Source: Rhizopus sp. PT2906 (Eukaryota; Mucoromycota; Mucoromycetes; Mucorales; Rhizopodaceae). From it: a stretch of DNA of 64,000 nt. Positions 1-12,205 of the stretch are shown in pieces. Position numbers and translations under genes: made by a program. The number at the start of each line of letters is the position of its first letter. Within the stretch, counting starts at the first letter, position 1. The notes under the pieces were generated by a model. That model had not been told where the DNA came from. It saw only the letters and a list, made by a program, of their open reading frames with translations, and made no database searches. The DNA lies in NCBI GenBank assembly GCA_025529335.1, contig JAMYHX010000141.1, positions 1-64,000 on the forward strand. The letters run 5' to 3'.

Positions 1-384
1 ATTAATAAAAAACATTACGTTTTTGTTTCCTTCAAAAGAACATTTTTATAGCTTTTCTCTAGTCAATTGTTCATTTGGCGAAAAAGGCTTTTGACTGAGT
101 ACAAAGAAAGTGTCCTTTCACACTTCTAAATAAGGAAAATGATAAGTAAAAGAGAGACGGGCAAATGAAAATCACCGCTCAAGCATTACATTTGACTGGA
201 CAATAAGAACGCAATTTAAAAACAGCGGTATACTTTGTTAAAGGGTCAGATTGCTCTATGCTAATGTAAATAAGTATTATACAAGGATATATATATTGCA
301 TATTACATGCATGTGTGTGAAATAAGCATCTTGATATATACTTTGTATGATCTATTGATTAAAACTTACTAGGCAGTAGTCAAA
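1..384. other. AT-rich 5' flank, no gene seen
   Basis: No supported coding sequence on either strand. The stretch is AT-rich and ends in the presumed promoter/5' leader of the RING ligase gene. No structured RNA was recognised. Confidence 0.5.
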
Positions 385-1412
385 ATGAGCTGTCATAAAG
401 ACAATCTTGATTCAATCACCGCTCATAGTGTTAAAAGCATGAATATGAAGTGGATGTATCATTTTTTTAATATAATGGAAACAAACGCAGAAACGTCCTC
501 AGCAGATAATGTCAACACAAACAACATTTCATCACAAGATACAAACGAAAGCACAACAACTTCAATAAACACAGAGTCAAAAACTGCTCAAGAATTACGA
601 AATCGAAAGACGAAATCTACACCTACAACGCCTGCGACACAAAGTAAAGATGAAACTTCTAATGGAGGTGAATTCTACGACTGCAACATTTGGTAAAACT
701 TGGTCAACTTAAGCATATGATGTCTTATTAATGCTGCTCTTGTACGTTTAAATAGTTTCGATACTGCAATGCACCCTGTCTTGACATTATGTGGTCATTT
801 GTTCTGGTAAATTGACTTCAACGTATTAAAAAGAAAAACATAGACTAAACATGCATATATGTATATATATATATATATTTCATCGCAGTTGGTCATGTCT
901 AGCACAATGGCTTCATGCACAATCAAGAAACCCTACTTGTCCAGTATGTAAAGCAGGTTGTGGTAAAGACAAAGTAATCCCAATCTATGGTCGAGGTAAA
1001 GAGGAAATAGACTTCAGGTACATTTAAGCAACTTTATACTTCTTTCCCTTGATGTTGATTCTTTCTCTTTTAGAACTGACCCATCTATACCCACACGCCC
1101 AGCTGGTCAAAGACCTCCGCCTCTCCGTGACCCTAACCGACCTGCGAATTACTTTTTTAATCAACCCTTTGGAAGCAATACATTTCATAGAGGTGGTATG
1201 TCAATATCTGCAGGATTTGGCATTATTCCATTTGGCGTCACTTTTGTAAGTTATATATGTAGAGTGAAAGAAAGCTGAATGTTTATACATTTATAAAATA
1301 GAATATTCCAGCAGGAACACCTCATGCACAGACAACACCACAGGGAGCCTTTATATCAAGGTTAATTATGATGTTATTAAGTTTATTAGTTATAGCTATA
1401 GTGTTTGCTTAA
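385..1412 (+). CDS. RNF5/RNF185-type ER RING-finger E3 ubiquitin ligase
   Basis: Five exons join into a protein with a Ser/Thr/Asn-rich N-terminus and a C3HC4 RING finger (CNIC, CGHLFC, CLAQW, CPVC). A TDPSIPTRPAGQRP-type proline/arginine linker and a C-terminal hydrophobic anchor (FISRLIMMLLSLLVIAIVFA) follow. This order is typical of RNF5/RNF185/RMA1 ligases, which are tail-anchored in the ER and act in ER-associated degradation. The RING is split by introns after CNI(C) at 692 and after HLF(C). The first in-frame ATG is 385. The ATG at 475 (METNAETS) is an equally possible start, because residues 1-30 look UTR-like. The 3' end lies only 38 bp from the convergent universal stress protein gene. 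Family call is firm; the exact start is uncertain. Confidence 0.88.
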
Positions 1413-1450
1413 AGAGAGAAAGAGAACGAGGAGAAAATAAAAAAAGTATA

Positions 1451-2691
1451 TTAGGATATTGTACCATCATAGCTATTAATACTAAGCGCAGCTCCTTCCA
1501 TTTCATCCACCTTTAGCTGACCATTCTTTACACTCTGACTCAGCTTTTGTGCAGCTGTTTGTTTACTCTTGGCTTTTTTTGTTTTCTTCAAAGGACGAAC
1601 AACAGAGACAGGAACGGGAGAGTTATGAACAAGAAAGGTAGATACACTTCCCATCAATATTCTATATGAATGTGTTATGATTCATCTTATTACGCTGTCA
1701 GTATAAATCTTTACCCTTTAAGCGATCCACGGTCTCTGGAACCACATACGACCATCGTTATACTTGGTGATGAACAAATCTAAAGTACCTGTTAGAATTG
1801 CTATCCATCAGCACATCAACTATAGCATTACCAATTCTAATAATGCTTCTCTAATCTTTTGAGCAGCCAAGGAATGAACAACGATCTTTATATTATAAAG
1901 CAACATTTCATCCATCACTGTTCTTACACGGGAAATCATTCTTTTAGAATTATGATCAAGCTATCGAGGGATGCTGTTAGTTTAATGATATTGTTGGTGA
2001 TTTGCTTCATACCTCTGTCCACAGTCTATACTTTTCTTCATTGCTCATACTCTCTACTTCCTCGTCAGTGGCAACTACACTGGCAACATGTACCTCGTCA
2101 CCACTTCGCAGAAGCGTGCCTATGCCCCATTTTAAAGCATACATACTCTCTTCACCAAAGTCGCACATGATCATGTACCTCTTTGGTTGTCTGGTTGCCT
2201 TCTTATCTTCAGATAGACCGTAATGAAAGGTCACTCCAATATAATCATCCCTTGATACAAGCAAAGGTGGTTCAGAAAATACGAGCTCTTGTGGGCGACG
2301 GATCAGCTTGGAATTTGTGTGTTTTTCCGTATCGTTATCGTCTAGTTTTATCTGACGGTTACTTTCAGTTATCTTGAACAGTTCAGGGTCACGAATGGCC
2401 AAGTCATCTTCATAGTCGTCATCATCGCTATAGTAATAATAATTCTTATGAGTCGGTCTTTCTTCGTCCGAGTCATCGTCATCATTAGGACTGATTCTAT
2501 TGGGATCTGGTTTAGACACGATCACTGCTTCTTTCACACGCCTATCCTCTGGTGAATCTCTGTTAAGTTCTTGAATTTCTTGAGCCAACATAGCGTCAAG
2601 ATCCCAGTAATTGTTGGCATTGTCCTGTGAACTATGAGCCATTCCTCATGTTTGTAGTCATTTTGTTGTTACTTACCTTGGAAGGGTTCAT
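1451..2691 (-). CDS. Universal stress protein (USP) domain protein
   Basis: Acidic disordered N-terminus (DDDDSDEERP, YYYYSDDDDYEDD) followed by a fungal USP domain. Exon blocks read RYMIMCDFGEESMYALKWG, then RTVMDEMLLYNIKIVVHS, then ITMVVCGSRDRGSLKG, then ILMGSVSTFLVHNSPVPVSV. The GxxGSxSxxLxxxxPVPVxVVR end is the USP nucleotide-binding signature. A Lys/Gln-rich tail follows. Introns were placed by frame, for example donor gtaatgct and acceptor ctttag giving REALLEL-ICSSPS. Two starts are possible. One is ATG at 2642 (MAHSSQDNANN). The other is an upstream exon at 2691 (MNPSK) spliced by a consensus gtaagt donor onto DNANNYW in phase 0, and I favour this one. Cytosolic stress protein; the ligand is unknown. 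Confidence 0.82.
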
Positions 2692-4275
2692 TACGCTGAA
2701 AAAGAGAGAAAATGATTGTTTCAGCTGATATCATCCCTATTTTTTAATTCCCTGGAACTAGCGCCAATTAGATTATTGAGTAACAGTCTAGTTCCTCTTG
2801 CATGACGGTATGTCCACAGACAGTGGATCACATATCAAATCCTTTTTGTGTTTCAATAATCATCACTTGCTCGTACTTTTCAGCAGAACTATACTTATGT
2901 TTCCATTAACGAATGACATTCAACTTGGAACCAATGCGTCTTTCTCAAGTTATGCTCAGCCAATAGATCACATGTTCAAAGTTTATAATCAATACACAAG
3001 AGTACTTTCAGTTGACTGACAAAAGCTTAGGATTGCAATGTTTTCCTATTTGTAAGCACTATGATACGATAATGACTACATTCAGTGGTTGCACTTGTCT
3101 GACTTCCTTTGTTGCCCTTTGATGAATCTTAGTTTATTTGTCCTAAATCGAAAAAGACAAATAAAAAGTAAAGATTGAAATAGTATTATCGGATGCTATT
3201 TATCTCTTGTACACTTTACTCCTGCTCTTGAAGAATGTGAAAAGCAAACACATGCCTCCTTAGTTGATATCGAAATAGGCTAGCCAATAGAAAACCTGGC
3301 TTGGTTGTTATCGAAACGTATTATCCAATAAAATGATACTGATTGAATGACCGACTGTTAACGCTTTAAAGCATTTCTGATCTACCTCTTTTTTCTTTTC
3401 TTTACAGATACTCCTTGCTTTTTTTTTTTTTTTCTCTCTGTGACGATGCTTTGTATTTTAACTCTGTTCATCCTTTAGAGGACTGAACACGCTCTCTGCT
3501 CACACTGTAACCCTAGTACGGTCATGTTGGTGATTCAAGTGGCTTGCAGATTCTGGGCTGGCTACATCGGTTGGGAGCAGGCTCTGTATGTGATTAACCG
3601 CTTTGCCCGTTATCTGTGAACAGAGAAATGCTCTCTAAGTGTGGCTACCCGAATATATGCTTATGCTGTTACTAGGCGGTATCGAACCAAAAGCTATTTT
3701 GGGTAGTTTACTGAGTCAAAACCATCTTCTGAGCTTGCGAGATGACTGGTAGACGAGGTTGGGCCTATTGATAGCTACCTGTTGGCAGTCTGCCAATTCA
3801 GACTTGTCTGAGGCTGTTCAGCTTGTACTTTCTAGGTTTTTCAGGTGTATAAGTTCAGTCTTGATACATCACCCCCTTTTACAAGGTATATGCACCATTG
3901 ACATTCAGTGTATACCTTTTTTTTGGAATCATATGTACTCTTACCTTCCCGTGGTTGATCCTGTTAATCAAGACTTTATTGTCTTGAGGACTGAAAGGAA
4001 TACGCTTTTATTATTAATAAACGTAAAACATATTGTAAATTCAATTCTCTTATTTTAACTTTGTCTTGATGTGATCGTCATAACATAATTAATACAGTCT
4101 TTCATGAAAAGATAAAAGAATGCTGATCTCCCCTTGTTGATTTGGTAAAGAGCATAAAACCTGTCATTTCTACTTTTAGTATGTGATTAAATTACGTAAG
4201 CTTTGTAGCTGAAGAATTTAGTACTTGTTTCCCCGTCTTTCTTTTTTACATTTCTTTATTCTAATTCTATCAACT
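2692..4275. other. Intergenic region without a supported gene
   Basis: About 1.6 kb with only short, interrupted reading frames. A GC-richer patch lies around 3480-3960 and a T-tract at 3420-3433. Short protein-like runs occur on both strands (for example the frame ending near 3619, and a minus-strand run near 2830-2900), but each is broken by stops and I could not assign a family. It may hold decayed mobile-element sequence. No tRNA or snRNA was recognised. Confidence 0.4.
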
Positions 4276-4778
4276 ATGGCTCCTTCTATAGAGGAGAGCT
4301 TAGAAGATAAATACAGTGATCATGTCCATCCATGGGAAGAGATTGTCCATTATGTTAGTAAGTGAGCAAGTGATACAACAGACTGGAACTGTATTAATAT
4401 GATGTAGGTATCAACCAAGTTAGTCAACTTCGCAGAAATAGAGAGGCAGAGATAGTCTATAGAAAATGGACAATTGATACGCTTGAAAAGTACGGAAGCA
4501 TTGAAAACTTTTTACTGAAAGAAAAGCTTCATTTTCCTGATACAGAACCATCTTATTTGGTTCTTCCTAACGACTTTCCTTACTCGACAGAACCTGGTGT
4601 TGAACACGTCTTGGTTTGGTCTAAACAACCCTTATCAGCTGAATTCATCGAAAGCGTGCTAGAAGAAAGATACGGTAGCTCCGTCTGGGAGTGGATTTAT
4701 TTTGTCAATCCTCCAGAGTATCAGAGCATTCGCTGTTTGCCTCACGCCCATGTTTTCATGCGAAGACGTCAAAAATAA
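4276..4778 (+). CDS. GIG1-like (DUF3605) protein
   Basis: Two exons. MAPSIEESLEDKYSDHVHPW, then WEEIVHYVS, splice at a gtaagt donor onto INQVSQLRRNREAEIVYRKW. The body carries the DUF3605 hallmarks: the W-E-x-I start, a YxxWxxxxxxxYGSIENFLL block, DFPY followed by EHVLVWSKQP, and the terminal IRCLPHAHVFMRR. This is the family of Candida Gig1 (N-acetylglucosamine-induced protein 1), whose biochemical role is not established. The length of about 150 residues is at the short end of the family. The ATG at 4276 follows a pyrimidine-rich leader. Family assignment is from remembered motif pattern. Confidence 0.75.
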
Positions 4779-4838
4779 AATAAAATTTGGGAGCCAGACA
4801 CTTCCTCTCTCCTCTTCTCTTCTTCATTTTTAATACTC

Positions 4839-6885
4839 ATGAGTTTTCTTTGGTCATTTGGAAGTAAAAAGGTACAGTAAAACAAAACTAAGAAAAGGGA
4901 AATATAAAAAGGAATAACATGACTGAAGGAAGTAGAAAAGGATACTTTACCATCCCAACAACAACAACAACAACAGCAACAGCCTTTAAAGGCAATGAAT
5001 AATGCCTTTAGAAAAGGTGTTCACTATAACAGTAAGTAGTCACTGACACAATCAGTAATGATGTTATAATGACCTGCAACAGTGAAGGTTATCTTGCGAG
5101 GCGATGTCATGACAGGCAAAACAAGTTTATGTAAGCAGAAAACGCAAAACAATAAGAAACTCTCTTTATTCATTCTCTTTTAGTCCAAAGACTTCAAGGC
5201 AATGAATTTATAGAAGAATACACGTCTACACCAGAGATACAAGTCATGAACATACCTTGGCACTATAAGAGTATATATATGTAAAATGGTTTCCATGTGT
5301 TCCTTTGTTTAACCCAACAAGATAGACTCGAATGATGTTATCAAAGTAGAAGTATGGGATGTTATCGATAAGGCACATAATAAACAAAATAACAAAGGCG
5401 AGACTGGCATCAAGCTACAACATCATGTACCCCAACGTCAAAAGAGTGATGATGCAAAAAATGAACCAGAAGAGAGTATAGGCTTAGATGCAACCACTGT
5501 CAATGTTTATAGAAATACACATGCAGTGATATTTTTATTTGATATCACAAAGCCATGGACGTTTGACTATGTCAATAATGAACTAGCTCATGTACCCGAG
5601 ACACTCTCTGTTCTTGTCCTCGTAAGCCTTATAAGTACATATATATATAAATTCTAAGATGATGACTAGGGTAATTTTGCTGACAAGAGTAAGGATAGAA
5701 AAGTGCATTTGGATCAAATACATGCAACCTTATATCAACATAATAAAGAACGCATGGAAAGAGGCGCTCTAAAGCCAAATTTGATAAGATATGCAGAGGC
5801 CAGCATGAAGAGTGGATTGGGTCTAAAATACATTTATGAGTATCTTGGTGTCCCCTTTTTACAACTCATGGTAAATTAGAGTGTGCTTATAGTTAAAGAT
5901 AGGCTAATGAGTATTAGATGGAGACATTAAGAAAGCAGCTCGAACTGAAGGCTATAGAGATTGTTGATCTATTGGAAACATTGGACATTGATCAGGAGGT
6001 GCCTGAAGTAATGCATAGAAGAAGAGGACAAGATAACTTTGATCAACGTAAAATCAGATTTCTTGTTTATAACATGCCTGCTGACATTTATTTATAGCGT
6101 CAGAACCAAGGTTAGCAAAGGAACATGCAGAGATGAAGGCTGTTTGGGACAAAGAACTTGAGGAGATAGCAGCTGACCGTGAGTGTGGATTAACATAAAC
6201 AAAAAAAATATCTTGAAACAGATAAACAAAAACCTTAAATAGATGCTGTCCTACGTCATGACACACCTCCTCCTCCAACATCACCTGTCAAATCTATAAA
6301 GAGAAAAGATATTCAGCTACCTGTTGAAGTAGTTAATCAGTTTGATACAGGAGAAGAGTTGGCTGATGACTGGTTTGGAGAAGTAGACGATACGATTGAG
6401 TTACCAGTTGTTAGAGTAGATTCAGATCAAGAAGATAATATACCAGCCAATCCCATGGTAGCAGGTGATGAAGATGTAAATATAGACTTTTATACAAGCA
6501 TGAAAATACCAGAAGAGAGCAAACAAGAAGAACAAGAAGAACAAGAAGAACAAGAGGAAGAAGAAGAAGAGAAAGAGGAAAAGTATCAGCCTATCTTTAA
6601 AAGTGAATTAACCAATGTTTGGAACCACAATTATTCAAAAGATGTTATATCGGATGAAAGTGAAGATGAATATGTAGAAGAACAATCGTTGGGATACTTG
6701 GGAGAGTATGAAGAGATTGGAGGAGCCAGTGAGAATCCGTGGTCAGCGGAAGACCACTGGTCAGAACAACCAAAAGAAAAGGTAAATAGATAATAATAAA
6801 CAGGATAACATAAATATTTATTCAACTATAGAAAAAGACGAGTAAAAAGAAGCATAAAAAGAAGAAGAATAGCTCATCTTTTTAA
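4839..6885 (+). CDS. RABL6 (Rab-like protein 6/PARF)-type GTPase
   Basis: A multi-exon gene that no single ORF covers. Exons give MSFLWSFGSKK, a Gln run (PSQQQQQQQQPLKAMNNAF), and a P-loop region VKVILRGDVMTGKTSLFQRL. Next come GNEFIEEYTSTPEIQVMNI, DVIKVEVWDVIDKA, and HAVIFLFDITKPWTFDYV. The GTPase fold has the RABL6 insertion between the DVW motif and the FLFDITK strand. The C-terminal half is long, acidic and disordered (EEQEEQEE repeats, near 6530-6580) and ends in a lysine-rich KKKTSKKKHKKKK tail. RABL6 proteins are atypical Rab-like GTPases linked to nuclear/cytosolic signalling; the fungal role is unknown. The 3' end overlaps a small minus-strand ORF by 12 bp. Confidence 0.85.
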
Positions 6886-7077
6886 ATCAGGCAATAGTTT
6901 AAGGTTTCTTCTGGTCTTGTTTTGAATATCATTATATAATACAAAGTCTTGCTTTTTTTTGTTAACTGTACAATATGGGTAATAATTAGCTGTGTTGAGA
7001 ATCATGTTGGCATCTTTTAGTGTCAAATGGTCTTGTAATGAAGATAGCAATTGATCAATGCTTGGTATTTTATTCAT
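6874..7077 (-). CDS. Small hypothetical protein (67 aa)
   Basis: An intron-free ORF from ATG 7077 (MNKIPSIDQLLSSLQDHLTL) to 6874. The sequence upstream on this strand is a long CT tract, the pattern seen before many start codons here, so translation from 7077 rather than from the CT-encoded Leu/Ser run upstream is more sensible. It is lysine/asparagine-rich with an amphipathic N-terminal helix and no recognised family. It overlaps the 3' end of the convergent RABL6-type gene. It could be spurious. Confidence 0.35.
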   Translation of the reverse strand: MNKIPSIDQLLSSLQDHLTLKDANMILNTANYYPYCTVNKKKQDFVLYNDIQNKTRRNLKLLPDLKR

Positions 7078-7390
7078 AAAGAAAAGAAGAAGAAGAAGAA
7101 GAAGAAGAAAAAGAGAAAAAGAGAGAGAGAGAGAGAGAGACAGCAATCAAAAAGAGAGAAGGGGGGTTATGTGATACTAAAGTGTTACAGTGGCATGAAT
7201 TCTACGGTACTATTTCCGATAAAATAATATAGGAATGCATCTTTGTAACTCTCTTATTTAGGAGTCAAAGAATATAAAGTGTTTTTTATGTCTCCTTTTT
7301 TTTATATACAATACAGATATTTTTTTTTCTTAATTTAATAGTAAACAATTACACTCTTTTTTTCTTTTTTTTCTTATCCCCTTATTTATC
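7078..7390. other. Intergenic; GA/CT microsatellite and kinesin upstream region
   Basis: It begins with a (GAA)n(GA)n purine tract at 7078-7140 and continues AT-rich to the T/C-rich leader directly before the kinesin ATG at 7391. Nothing else is seen. Confidence 0.5.
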
Positions 7391-10300
7391 ATGACAGCCT
7401 CAACAACTTCCTCTGTTAGGTACAGAATTGTTGTTGATATTTATAGATAAATAACATTTATTAAAGGGTAGCAGTACGAGTGAGACCACTGACAGAACAA
7501 GAAAGACAACAGCGAATATCGATCACGTTTCATTCAAATAATCAAATCGCTGTAGGAGGCGATCGATCATTTACTTTTGATTATGTTTACCCACCTTCTT
7601 CAGGACAACAAGAGGTATTTGATACATGTGTCATACCTTTATTAAATAAATTCCTCGAAGGGTAAAATAGAAATATATTGTCATATATGTTACTCAACCC
7701 TTTTTAGATATAATTCAACTATTCTCGCTTATGGGTAAAGCATATGAATATACATATATATAAAGTGTTTATTTTTAACATGTATAAACCAGACAAACAG
7801 GCAGTGGGAAAACATATAGTATGGGCATTGGCTTAGATACAACCAATGAAGGCATTGTACCAAGATTTGTTTATACCATGTTTCAGCAACTTGATTACAA
7901 GAAAACCTTATTAAATTCGTTTTCATATCAAGTCACTGTCTCCTTTTTAGAGCTACATCAAGAGGATCTTGTTGATCTCTTGGGAGACAAGGGCTTCCAT
8001 TTGACAATCCGTGAAGATACAAACGGAAATATTTGTTGGAGTGGCGTAAAAGAAGAACCTGTTCTCTGTCCAGAAGAACTGATGGGGTAACTTTTTATAT
8101 GTATACACATGCATTTATTTATTCCCATTTTTTATTAGTTATCTCAAAAAGGGATCAGTATCAAGAACAACCGCTGCTACAGACATGAACCATAATTCTT
8201 CAAGGTCTCATGCTATTTTCTCTATCAATCTAAGACAATTGGATCAAGGGAAAAAGCTTGTTTCAAAGTTTCATTTTGTCGACTTGGCTGGCTCCGAGAG
8301 AGTAAAAAGGACTTGTTGTAAATTTTAATTTTTATTCATGTATGTTCCCTCTAGTTGAAACGTACAAACGCTGTAGGAGATCGTGCCAGAGAGGGCATCT
8401 CTATCAACAGCGGCTTACTCGCCCTCGGTAATGTCATTTCGGCTCTCGGAGATGAATCGAGGCGTGTGTCACATATACCTTATCGGGATTCCAAGCTCAC
8501 ACGGCTATTACAAGATTCTTTGGGCGGAAACAGCCAGACGTTGATGCTAGCCTGCGCTTCACCTGCTGAAAGCAACGTGACTGAAACACTCAATACTCTC
8601 AAATATGCTAATCGTGCGCGTAACATTAGAAACCGCGTCGTGGTCAACCAAGAGATGGGTGAAGTCGATAAATTAAAACAGACCATCGCTCGACTTAAGG
8701 AGGAACTCAGGAGTAACGATGATTTTCTTCATGCAGTCAATAACGAAATGGATACCCTCAAGAAAGAAGTCGAAGTGCTTAATACCACACTCCAGCAAAA
8801 GAGCATGGAATTAGCCCACGTCAAATGCGAACGTGATAGGTACAGACGCGCCTGCCAACAGGACGGAGCAGATTCCGCTGAGGATGAAGATAACACGCTT
8901 GTCAGTTCCTCTTTGGTGACAGAGTATGCTCAGATTATCGAGTCTCTCAAGATAGAGCTCATGCAAGCACAAGAAAAGTTAAAGCTATGCCAGGAACGCG
9001 ACGATGATACCCTAGTGGGATCACCTTGTCATTCTTCTAATCATTGCCCTACAGAGAGAATAACACCGTGTCCCACTTCAGAGAAGCCTCTGACTATTTC
9101 AGAAAAGCCTTTGACTATCTCAGACAAGACATCCTCTGTCTACAAAAAGACGCACCGCGTTGGGGGTACTCGCCGGTCAAAGTATAATAAAAGAAAAAAT
9201 AATTCTATATCTACAGTATCACCTAAACAGCAACGACAAAAAAATAAAGCCTTACAAGAAGTCAAGAGAAAATTACAAAGAGAGATCGAGTTCCTGAAAC
9301 AACATGGGATGTGGAATGATGGAGAGATTGAAAGCAAACGTCCAAAGCGTAGAAGGCGAACATTAGACACAATTCAGCCCATGATACGACGCGAACATGA
9401 TGAAGACAACCAAACGATGCTGCTACAAAAACTGGCATCTATGGTAGAAATACAGTATGATTTGATCGAGCAGCTAGAAAATAGCATTCAACTGCAGGAA
9501 GAAATAACATATCAACATCATCAAAAGATAGCTGAAATGGCAGCTAAAAGAAATATCGCTCTTGGTTATCACAAACGAGAACTTTCTGATGTCAAGGCAC
9601 AATACGAATGCAGGCTGAAAAAGCAGCAGGTTGAACTTCAGAGTTTACGTCGAAAACACATGCAGTTGATGAGCAAATCGGATAGAATGCGACACCAGAA
9701 CCAGTCAACGATTGATCAACTGAGTCGCACGATCGAAAAGATCAATCACGAAAAGAAAAAGACCATCAAGCGAATGAAGCAAGAATCTGTTCGTGCTCGT
9801 GAACAATCACTGGAACATGAGAAAGCCCTATCTAAATTGAAAAAGCAGGAAGCTCAACTAGTGGCAACAAAGAAACGATTGGAGCGAGAGATTGGAGTTC
9901 AAAAGATAGCCTGCAAGCGATTAACAGAAGAAATAGTGGCTCTTTTGGGTCAGATGAAGCAGATTACGGGTATTCTCAGAAAGGTTATGACATGTGCTCC
10001 CTTGGCTATGACCACCAAGACATTATTGGCAAAGGCATTGGCGTGCGCAAATGTCAGAGGATACCATCATATCAAATCAAATGCATCCACAAAGAAATCA
10101 ACAAAAACAAAAACAGCAACATTACAACAGCATGTATTCAATAAAAAGAAATTGATTGTTAGGTACATGATAGAAAAAACATACAGCAAAATAGATCATT
10201 CATATTATGTAGGGCAATATCTGCCTTTGTTAAGGGTCAAATGACTAATCAACTCGTTGCCGAACTTTTGGAGAAGGCAAGTAGTAAGCCTTAAAGAGGA

Positions 10301-10859
10301 CTTATGCTAATCTCTATTTCTTATATAGTCTGAAAGTCTGGAAGCAGAACAAAGGGAACTTTTATCTGAACGCGAACTCGTACTGATAGATTCACATAAA
10401 AAAGACACTTTTACGAATGATGAGCTATTTGAACCTCAGTACATGGACGAAAGAATTGACGCCATCACATTACAGCTGAATCTTATCCGTCAGCAGTTGG
10501 AATCAATTCAAGACATAAAGCAGACAAATGCTGATGAAGAATGGACGAGCGAAGCAAATCATGATCAAACCAAAGCATATGAAACTGCACTTTCAGTCAT
10601 AAGGTCATTAGAGTATGAAGAGGCCAGATTGGTTTCTGAGCTGTTGATGGAAGATATGATTCAGTTACAAAAGGATTCTTATCTCAATCGTACTCTCACT
10701 CAACCAGCTCTCTCTATGCTTCAATGGCTACATGATGGACTAACCCAGCTAAGAAGGGCTACATCGATCGGAGAGCTTGATCCGATTTTAGTACGTACCT
10801 TGAAGAATTCGATACGGATAGAACATGGTCTTTTATTACCTAATCCACAAAGAGACTAA
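7391..10859 (+). CDS. Kinesin-4 family motor (KIF4-like chromokinesin)
   Basis: An N-terminal motor domain built from about six exons: VAVRVRPLTEQER, the P-loop AYGQTGSGKTYSMG (split by an intron after TYG), switch I NHNSSRSHAIFSI, and switch II HFVDLAGSER. The kinesin-4 signature GISINSGLLALGNVISALGD follows, then IPYRDSKLTRLLQDSLGGNS. A neck, long coiled coil and basic stretch (KRPKRRRR, near 9340) follow. The apparent stop at 10242 is intronic. Donor gtacat at 10163 and acceptor at 10212 join LIVR to AISAFVKGQMTNQLVAELLEK, and a GC-AG intron (10277-10328) joins that to SESLEAEQRELLSERE. The protein is about 1,040 residues. Microtubule plus-end-directed motor; kinesin-4 members act in spindle midzone and transport. 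Confidence 0.9.
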
Positions 10860-10907
10860 AGATTCAATATACCATTTGTGTTTTATACAACGTAAAATAT
10901 ATATATC

Positions 10908-12161
10908 TCAATGTTTACGCAGAAACCTTGCGACCATGTCAGTTATTAACGTGACAGAGTCTTTACCAAGTTGATAACAGTCACTTCCTTCTGAAGAATC
11001 AAACATGCTAGTATGTGCCTTGATGACATTAGGCGCTGAAGATAGGAAAGGAATAAAGGCATATGAATCTTCATCAGGTGGCAGTCTAATAAATGTCTTT
11101 GGTTCTTCATCCTCATCTTCTTTTGCAGGCAACTACAGCAAAGGGTTGAGTATAAGCGCTGAATGGCACACAACCATACCATAACATAAAAGCATTTAAA
11201 AAAGATATCCTTTACTTGCAATAGTTTCTTGACCCTATTATGTTGTAAGCCTATAGCAAGCTTACCCGTATCTTTTTTTACCTTTCATCGCAACCATGCA
11301 TATCTGTTAAATCTTTTATAAATGTAAATTCATCATAAGCATCTACAAGTGTTGCAGAAATTTTGTCTCTTGCCATATAAGCAGCAGCCCCAACAGCCAC
11401 AGCACCTACAGCACCAGCCAATAGCCCCCAAGATTTTGTGCTGCCTGTTCTTTTAGATGATTCTATAGCTCTGGTAGCCGTTGTGCTCATCAGGGCAGAT
11501 GCACCCAAACTACAGAACTGACCTACTTTTTGAAACTTTTCTATGCCATACTTGGCTTGATCCGTCACCAGACCATGATGAATGGAATAAAAAGGGGTAT
11601 CGTATGCGAGCATGCCAATAATGCTGGCGCCCAAAAGATCATGCGGTGATTCCACGAATTTTAATATAGTCTCTGCACCTGCAAAAAAAAAAAAATAGAT
11701 GAATATAGACATGTATAAAGCCGAATATATATCGACATTACTTTACCTACAATACCACCCATCGAGTGACCCAATATAACAATCATAATATTGCCTTTAC
11801 TGTTCAGTCTCTTGATTTCTTCTTTTAGTCGAGACACTTGAGCACAAAGCCAGTGTGAAAAATTGTTGACAGCAACACGGAGATCTCTAAACAATTAACA
11901 AGGCTATTTTTTTTTCTTTCTTTATGTTTTCATATTTTACCCTGCTGTCTTGTAAGAAGGATAGACTATAGCGTCTACGTCTACTTTTATAGTGTTTGTG
12001 AGTACTGTTTGTAGTCTATTAGGAAAGTCCTAAGGATAATAAGATGGCGTATTCTCTCTCTACTAATTAATCTTTACTTTGAAACTAGCATCCGATCCTC
12101 TAAACCCATGAACAAAAACAAGTAAAAGTTTATCTATATTATCTTTTTCTTGGCTTTCCAT
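10908..12161 (-). CDS. Alpha/beta hydrolase, DUF676/putative serine esterase type
   Basis: Six or so exons on the minus strand. The start is MESQEKDNIDKLLLVFVHGF (ATG 12161, with an in-frame stop just upstream). HGF-R-G is the oxyanion-hole region. The nucleophile elbow is VILGHSMGGIV (GHSMG). The next exon has AYDTPFYSIHHGL and a Gly/Ala-rich hydrophobic segment (WGLLAGAVGAVAVGAAAYMA) that could contact membrane. The last join, DERVKKLLQ to LPAKEDEDEEPKTF, uses two introns. It resembles fungal DUF676 lipase/esterase-like proteins; substrate unknown. The third catalytic residue was not identified. Convergent with the kinesin (48 bp between stops). Confidence 0.75.
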
Positions 12162-12205
12162 TTCAAGCAAGTATTGTTATTATAAAGAAAAAGAGAGTTA
12201 TTTAT

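Noticed and set aside
2798..3019. Open frame and a minus-strand protein-like run in the 2.7-3.0 kb gap
   Set aside because: The segments are short, interrupted, and match no family I can name. No splicing solution was found.
10443..10859. Apparent separate coiled-coil gene after the kinesin
   Set aside because: Splicing across 10163-10212 and 10277-10328 keeps the kinesin frame through this region, so it is the kinesin C-terminus.
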